Shown: positions 60,009-64,000 of the stretch, piece after piece
Position numbering within the stretch: the stretch's first letter is position 1
How the letters are laid out: each line of letters begins with the position of its first letter
Assembly: GCF_000263855.1 (NCBI RefSeq)
Contig: NZ_AJWX01000028.1
Coordinates: forward strand, 1 to 64,000
Length of the DNA stretch: 64,000 nt
Direction of reading: 5' to 3'
Source: Pseudomonas sp. M47T1
GTDB taxonomy: Bacteria > Pseudomonadota > Gammaproteobacteria > Pseudomonadales > Pseudomonadaceae
Position numbers and translations under genes: made by a program
Notes under the pieces: generated by a model
Told to the model about the DNA's origin: nothing
Database searches by the model: none
What the model saw: the letters and a program-made list of their open reading frames with translations, nothing else

Positions 60009-61340
60009 ATGCCTGACAATCACTCGGGCGCAGTGACGATCGCCACCGCGACTCGTTCTGCTGCAGCCTCTGCCGTGCGCCCCAGCCGTGCCCGCTTCGT
60101 CATTCTGACCTTGCTGGCCGTGGGCACCATTATCAATTACCTGGATCGCAGCATCCTCGGTATTGCTGCGCCCACCATGACCACCGAACTGGGCATCGAC
60201 CCGGCGCTGATGGGCGTGATGTTCTCCGCTTTCGCCTGGAGCTATGTGCTGGCGCAAGTACCTGGCGGCGCCTTGCTGGACCGCTTCGGCAGTGGCAAGA
60301 CCTACTTCGTGGCTGCCAGTGCCTGGTCGCTGACCACCCTGCTGCATGGCCTGGTGTCCGGCTTCAGCTCGCTGATCGGCTTGCGCCTGCTGCTGGGCCT
60401 GAGCGAAGCCACCTGTTTCCCGACCAACAGCCGCGTGGTGGCCACCTGGTTCCCGCAGCACGAACGTGCCCGCGCCACCAGTATCTACACCGTCGGCGAG
60501 TACATTGGCCTGGCCTTCCTCAGCCCGCTGCTGTTCGTGCTGCTGGCCCACTACGGCTGGCGCTCGCTGTTCGTGCTGGTGGGTATCATCGGCCTGGTGT
60601 TCGCCCTGGTGTGGAAGATGCGCTACCGCGAACCCCATGAGTGCACCAGCGTCAACCAGGCCGAACTCGACTACATCGAAGCCGGCGGTGGCCTGGCGCC
60701 GAAAGACGAGAAAAAAACACCGTTCTCCTGGAAAAGCCTGCGCCAGCTGCTGGGCTACCGGCAGATCTGGGGCGCGTGCCTGGGCCAGTTCGCCGGTAAC
60801 TCGACCCTGGTGTTCTTCCTGACCTGGTTCCCCACCTACCTGTCCACCGAGCGTCACATGGGCTGGATGAAGATGGGCTTCTTCGCCGTGCTGCCGTTCA
60901 TTGCCGCCGGTTGTGGGGTGATGCTCGGTGGCTGGTTCTCCGACCGCCTGATCCAGCGCACCGGCAATGCCAGCCTGGGCCGCAAACTGCCGATCATCGC
61001 CGGCCTGCTGATGGCCAGCTGCATCGTGGCGGCCAACTTCGTGGAAAGCGACCAGGCGGTGATCGCCATCCTGTCCATCGCCTTCTTCGGCCAGGGCATG
61101 GTCGGCCTGGGCTGGACAGTGATTTCCGACATCGCCCCCAAGAAGCTCATTGGCCTGACTGCCGGCGTGTTCAACCTGGTCACCGGCATGGCTGGCATCA
61201 TCACCCCGTTGGTGATCGGCTTCATCGTTTCCAGCAGCGGCTCGTTCACTGGCGCACTGTGGTTCATAGGCGCCGTGGCGCTGGCAGGCGCACTGGCCTA
61301 CCTGGTGTTGCTGGGCGAAGTGAAACGCCTGGAAGTCTGA
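60009..61340 (+). CDS. MFS transporter, anion:cation symporter family
   Basis: The 443-aa protein has 12 TM segments with ACS-family marks: 'INYLDRSILGIAAPTM' at TM1, SYVLAQVPGGALLDRFGSGK (motif A, in part) and 'SEATCFPTNSRVVATWFPQHERARATSIY' (about residues 138-166). The family carries organic anions such as glucarate, galactonate, tartrate or phthalate. The N-terminal 30 residues are cytoplasmic and Thr/Ala rich. A hairpin begins at its stop codon. The ligand is unknown; nothing adjacent names it. Confidence 0.92.
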   Translation: MPDNHSGAVTIATATRSAAASAVRPSRARFVILTLLAVGTIINYLDRSILGIAAPTMTTELGIDPALMGVMFSAFAWSYVLAQVPGGALLDRFGSGKTYFVAASAWSLTTLLHGLVSGFSSLIGLRLLLGLSEATCFPTNSRVVATWFPQHERARATSIYTVGEYIGLAFLSPLLFVLLAHYGWRSLFVLVGIIGLVFALVWKMRYREPHECTSVNQAELDYIEAGGGLAPKDEKKTPFSWKSLRQLLGYRQIWGACLGQFAGNSTLVFFLTWFPTYLSTERHMGWMKMGFFAVLPFIAAGCGVMLGGWFSDRLIQRTGNASLGRKLPIIAGLLMASCIVAANFVESDQAVIAILSIAFFGQGMVGLGWTVISDIAPKKLIGLTAGVFNLVTGMAGIITPLVIGFIVSSSGSFTGALWFIGAVALAGALAYLVLLGEVKRLEV

Positions 61341-61391
61341 GCTGCTGCCCCCCCACCGCAGCTCCTTGGGTCCGCAGCTTGGCAGCAGCTC
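61339..61391. terminator. Hairpin after the ACS-family MFS gene
   Basis: gagctgctgcc (61339-61349) pairs perfectly with ggcagcagctc (61381-61391). The 31-nt loop holds a second small dyad (gcagctcctt..ccgcagc). It overlaps the MFS stop and lies before the convergent LysR stop. It resembles a reduced class B REP pair. Confidence 0.65.
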
Positions 61392-61433
61392 TACAGATTG
61401 CTCCGGGGGGATAGGGTGGACCGCGCCGGGGTG

Positions 61434-62339
61434 TCAGGAACGCCCCATTGCGTTGACGATGTAGTCGACAAAGCTGCGCAGCTTGGGCGAACGGTAGCGT
61501 TCCTGCGGGTACACCAGGTGCATGGGCCGTACCGGCAGGTGCCAGGATTGTAACAACGGCACCAGGCGGCCATCGGCCAGCTCTTCACGCACCAGCGCAT
61601 CCGGCAGCATGGCAATACCCAACCCCGACAGTGCCGCGCGCTTGAGCGCCGGTGCGCTGTTGACGGCAATGCGCCCGCTGACGTCCACCGTCACTTCGCC
61701 ATCGGCCCCGCTCAACCGCCAGTGCTTTTGCGTCCAGCGCCACTCGGTGCCGGCAGGGTAGGCGAATGCCAGGCAATCGTGGTGCGTCAGCGCCTGCACG
61801 TCCTCGGGCACGCCACGGCGCTGCAAATAAGCCGGGGCGGCGCACAGGGTCAGGCCGTAGTCTTCCAGCGGCCGGGCAATCAGGCTGGAATGTTCCAAGG
61901 TGCCCAGGCGAATCGCCGCATCGAACCCCTCCTCAACCAGGTCCACCAGGCGGTCGGTCAGCACCACGTCGAGCTTCACCGCCGGGTTTGCCGCCAGGTA
62001 CCCGGCCAGGCACGGCATCAGGCACTCGGCGCCGAAGGTCGGCGGCGCGGTGATGCGCAGGGTGCCATGGGGCACCGCCTGCACTTCCTCGGCCAGCTGC
62101 TCGGCAGCGGTGACTTGGCCGAGAATGTCCAGGCAACGCTGGTAATAGGCACTGCCGAACTCGGTCAGGCTCTGGCGCCGGGTGGTGCGGCGCAACAGAC
62201 TCACCCCCAGGCGCTGCTCCAGCGCCCGCAAATGGTTACCCACCATGGTGGTGGACATGCCACAGGCCTCGGCCGCCGCCGTCATGCTACCGCCCTCCAC
62301 CACCTGGACGAACACGCCCATGGCCTGAAACAAATCCAT
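61434..62339 (-). CDS. LysR-type regulator, divergent from the aminotransferase
   Basis: The 301-aa LTTR of the CrgA/DsdC-like group has an HTH in residues 1-60 (SMTAAAEACGMSTTMVGNHLRALEQRLG, within 17-44) and an effector domain from about 90. AGGAG precedes the ATG. It is divergent from the argD-like gene with a 96-nt gap containing the dyad ctttaaag, so it may control that gene. Confidence 0.9.
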   Translation of the reverse strand: MDLFQAMGVFVQVVEGGSMTAAAEACGMSTTMVGNHLRALEQRLGVSLLRRTTRRQSLTEFGSAYYQRCLDILGQVTAAEQLAEEVQAVPHGTLRITAPPTFGAECLMPCLAGYLAANPAVKLDVVLTDRLVDLVEEGFDAAIRLGTLEHSSLIARPLEDYGLTLCAAPAYLQRRGVPEDVQALTHHDCLAFAYPAGTEWRWTQKHWRLSGADGEVTVDVSGRIAVNSAPALKRAALSGLGIAMLPDALVREELADGRLVPLLQSWHLPVRPMHLVYPQERYRSPKLRSFVDYIVNAMGRS

Positions 62340-62435
62340 TGCCCACTCCTGCTTTAAAGTGATTACAGTCTAGAGGCGTTTATCTCGTTCTGCTGGATAA
62401 ACATACTGAGCCTGCCCCCAACAAGGAGAAGGCCC

Positions 62436-63629
62436 ATGAACGCCCCGCACGCCACCCCACCCTGCCTGATGAACAATTACCAGCCCCTGCCGATCAGCTT
62501 CGTGCGCGGCGTGGATTGCCGCCTGTGGGACACCCAGGGCCGCGAGTACCTGGACGCCCTGGCCGGAGTGGCCGTGACGTCGGTGGGCCACAGCCACCCG
62601 CGGATCGTGGCCGCCATGACCGAGCAGGCCGGGTTGCTGCTGCACACCTCCAACCTGTACCGCATCGACTGGCAGGTGCAATTGGCCGAGCGCCTGACCG
62701 CACTGGCCAGCATGCAGCGCGCGTTTTTCTGCAACTCGGGGGCGGAAGCCAACGAAACCGCCCTCAAATTGGCGCGCCTGCACGCCCAGCGCAAAGGCAT
62801 CCGCCAGCCGTTGGTGGTGGTCATGGAAAACAGTTTTCACGGCCGCACCTTCGCCACCCTGTCGGCCAGCGACAGCCCCACCTGCCAGGCAGGCTTTGCG
62901 CCACTGGTAGAGGGTTTCATCAAGGTGCCTTTTGGTGACGTGCCGGCACTGCAAGCCTTGGCGCAAACCCATGGCCAGCGCATCACAGCCGTGCTGGTGG
63001 AACCGGTGCAAGGCGAAAGCGGCGTGCAGGTGGCACCCAGCGGTTACCTCAAGGCCCTGCGTGATCTGTGCGATGAGCAGCAGTGGCTGCTGATGCTGGA
63101 CGAGATCCAGACCGGCCTCGGCCGTACTGGCCGCTGGTTCGCCGGCCAGCACGAAGGCGTGGTGCCCGACGTGATGACCCTGGCCAAGGCCCTGGGCAAT
63201 GGCGTGCCCATCGGGGCCTGCCTGGCTAGCGGCGCGGCGGCCGAATTATTTGGCCCCGGCAGCCATGGCAGTACCTTTGGCGGAAACCCGCTGGCCTGCC
63301 GGGTGGCGTGCGAAGTACTGGCGATCATCGAGGAGCAAGGCCTGGTGGCCAACGCCGAACGCCAGGGCACGTGGATGCTCAAGGCATTGCGCGCCGGCCT
63401 CAGGGACCATCCGCAGGTACCGGCGGTTCGTGGCCATGGCCTGATGATTGGCATCGACCTGCGCCAACCGGCCCGTCACCTGGCCGAGGTGGCGGCGCGC
63501 GAGCACGGTGTGCTGATCAACATTGCCCGCGGCCAGACTATCCGCCTGCTGCCGCCCTTGACCCTGAATGACGACATGCGCCTGGCCATGGTCGAGCGGG
63601 TGCTGGCATTGCTGAAATCAGTGCGGTGA
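62436..63629 (+). CDS. Acetylornithine/succinyldiaminopimelate-type aminotransferase
   Basis: The 397-aa class III PLP enzyme has the PLP pocket FFCNSGAEANETALKLAR, HGRTFATLSA, the Asp in LMLDEIQTGLGRTG and the Schiff-base lysine in TLAKALGNGVP. ArgD-type enzymes transfer the amino group between acetylornithine and 2-oxoglutarate. A housekeeping argD/aruC usually lies elsewhere, so this copy, with its own LysR, may serve a catabolic role. AAGGAGAAGG precedes the ATG. It overlaps the next, convergent gene by 12 bp. Confidence 0.9.
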   Translation: MNAPHATPPCLMNNYQPLPISFVRGVDCRLWDTQGREYLDALAGVAVTSVGHSHPRIVAAMTEQAGLLLHTSNLYRIDWQVQLAERLTALASMQRAFFCNSGAEANETALKLARLHAQRKGIRQPLVVVMENSFHGRTFATLSASDSPTCQAGFAPLVEGFIKVPFGDVPALQALAQTHGQRITAVLVEPVQGESGVQVAPSGYLKALRDLCDEQQWLLMLDEIQTGLGRTGRWFAGQHEGVVPDVMTLAKALGNGVPIGACLASGAAAELFGPGSHGSTFGGNPLACRVACEVLAIIEEQGLVANAERQGTWMLKALRAGLRDHPQVPAVRGHGLMIGIDLRQPARHLAEVAAREHGVLINIARGQTIRLLPPLTLNDDMRLAMVERVLALLKSVR

Positions 63630-63995
63630 GTTGTCCGGGGTGCCGATCAATTCGCGCACCTTGGCGATGACATCGTCGATCTTGAACGGCTTGTCGAATA
63701 CCGCCGCGAACAGCTCCGGGGTAGCGCGCCCTACGCTGCCCTGGGCACCGCTCATCAGCAGGATAGGCAGATGCTTGTGCAAAGGGTGTTTGCGAATCTC
63801 GCGGGCCATTTCCAGGCCGTCCATCACCGGCATCATGAAGTCGGTGATCACCAGCGCCGGTCGCTCACGCTCCAACACCTCCAGCCCCTTGCGCCCGTTG
63901 GCGGCCTTGACGACTTCATAGCCCTCATCCTCGAACGCCAGTTCAAGGATATTGGCAATCATGAATTCGTCGTCGACGATCAGGATAGTGCTCAT
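63618..63995 (-). CDS. Single-domain response regulator (CheY-like receiver)
   Basis: The 125-aa receiver has the acidic pocket DDE (residues 8-10), phospho-acceptor Asp in LVITDFMMPVMDG (D52), the Thr/Ser position in LLMSGAQ and the conserved Lys in FDKPFKIDD. There is no output domain, so it acts by protein contact, as CheY or phosphorelay receivers do. The start is 5 nt from the window edge; its promoter and any partner kinase lie outside. Confidence 0.9.
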   Translation of the reverse strand: MSTILIVDDEFMIANILELAFEDEGYEVVKAANGRKGLEVLERERPALVITDFMMPVMDGLEMAREIRKHPLHKHLPILLMSGAQGSVGRATPELFAAVFDKPFKIDDVIAKVRELIGTPDNSPH

Positions 63996-64000
63996 GTCAG

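Overview
The window looks like a piece of chromosome from a Pseudomonas of the P. putida group. It is GC-rich with dense, often overlapping operons. It carries a gnuR-gnuK-gntT gluconate locus, a galDCB/galR/galA gallate pathway, many LysR-type regulators, an Anr-type box in front of a cytochrome bd operon, and many REP palindromes with a REP-associated transposase. I see no phage, plasmid, rRNA, tRNA or CRISPR. Species assignment is inference from gene content only.

Layout. 0.1-7.4 kb: a small lipoprotein, a permease-first RND efflux operon, and a RAYT transposase flanked by REP pairs. 7.6-11.3 kb: a sulfonate/taurine-type ABC transporter with a TauD-family dioxygenase. 11.4-16.8 kb: a LysR regulator divergent from a phosphonate-type ABC operon that ends in an iron-dependent alcohol dehydrogenase. 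16.8-21.8 kb: a small unknown protein, an MFS transporter, an amidase and a BdlA-like double-PAS chemoreceptor. 22-25.2 kb: the gluconate regulator, kinase and permease with two matching operator sites. 25.2-26.4 kb: a threonine dehydratase without ACT domains, preceded by what looks like a complete, leaderless transcription attenuator. 26.5-30.3 kb: a small secreted protein, a glutathione transferase, and a LysR-controlled group (amidotransferase-like, ABM monooxygenase-like, LysE exporter). 30.2-35.1 kb: an AraC regulator, atoE, atoA, atoD and a divergent LysR for short-chain acyl or acetoacetate use. 35.1-40.4 kb: a DUF2235 hydrolase, an aldo/keto reductase, a GntR regulator and a lysR-lysA pair. 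40.5-44.3 kb: an MgtA-type Mg2+ ATPase with a long structured leader, and a FadR-type regulator. 44.4-48.1 kb: cydP-cydA-cydB-cydX-ybgE under an Anr box, next to a decayed GNAT gene. 48.1-51 kb: an EmrAB-like efflux pair. 51.2-56.2 kb: gallate catabolism. 56.5-61.3 kb: an MFS gene with a 3' frameshift, a quinone oxidoreductase-like gene, an AraC regulator and an ACS-family MFS. 61.4-64 kb: a LysR regulator, an acetylornithine-type aminotransferase and a CheY-like receiver at the right edge.

At least three classes of REP palindrome occupy the intergenic ends: a gcgggcagagcccgc class, a gctgccg..aggctgcg class, and a gggagctggcttgccagc class. In two places they reach into the 3' ends of coding sequences. 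The most interesting signals are the leaderless Ile-codon attenuator upstream of the threonine dehydratase, the G7 frameshift in the MFS gene, the missing TM10 lysine in the RND pump, and the two-state leader of mgtA.
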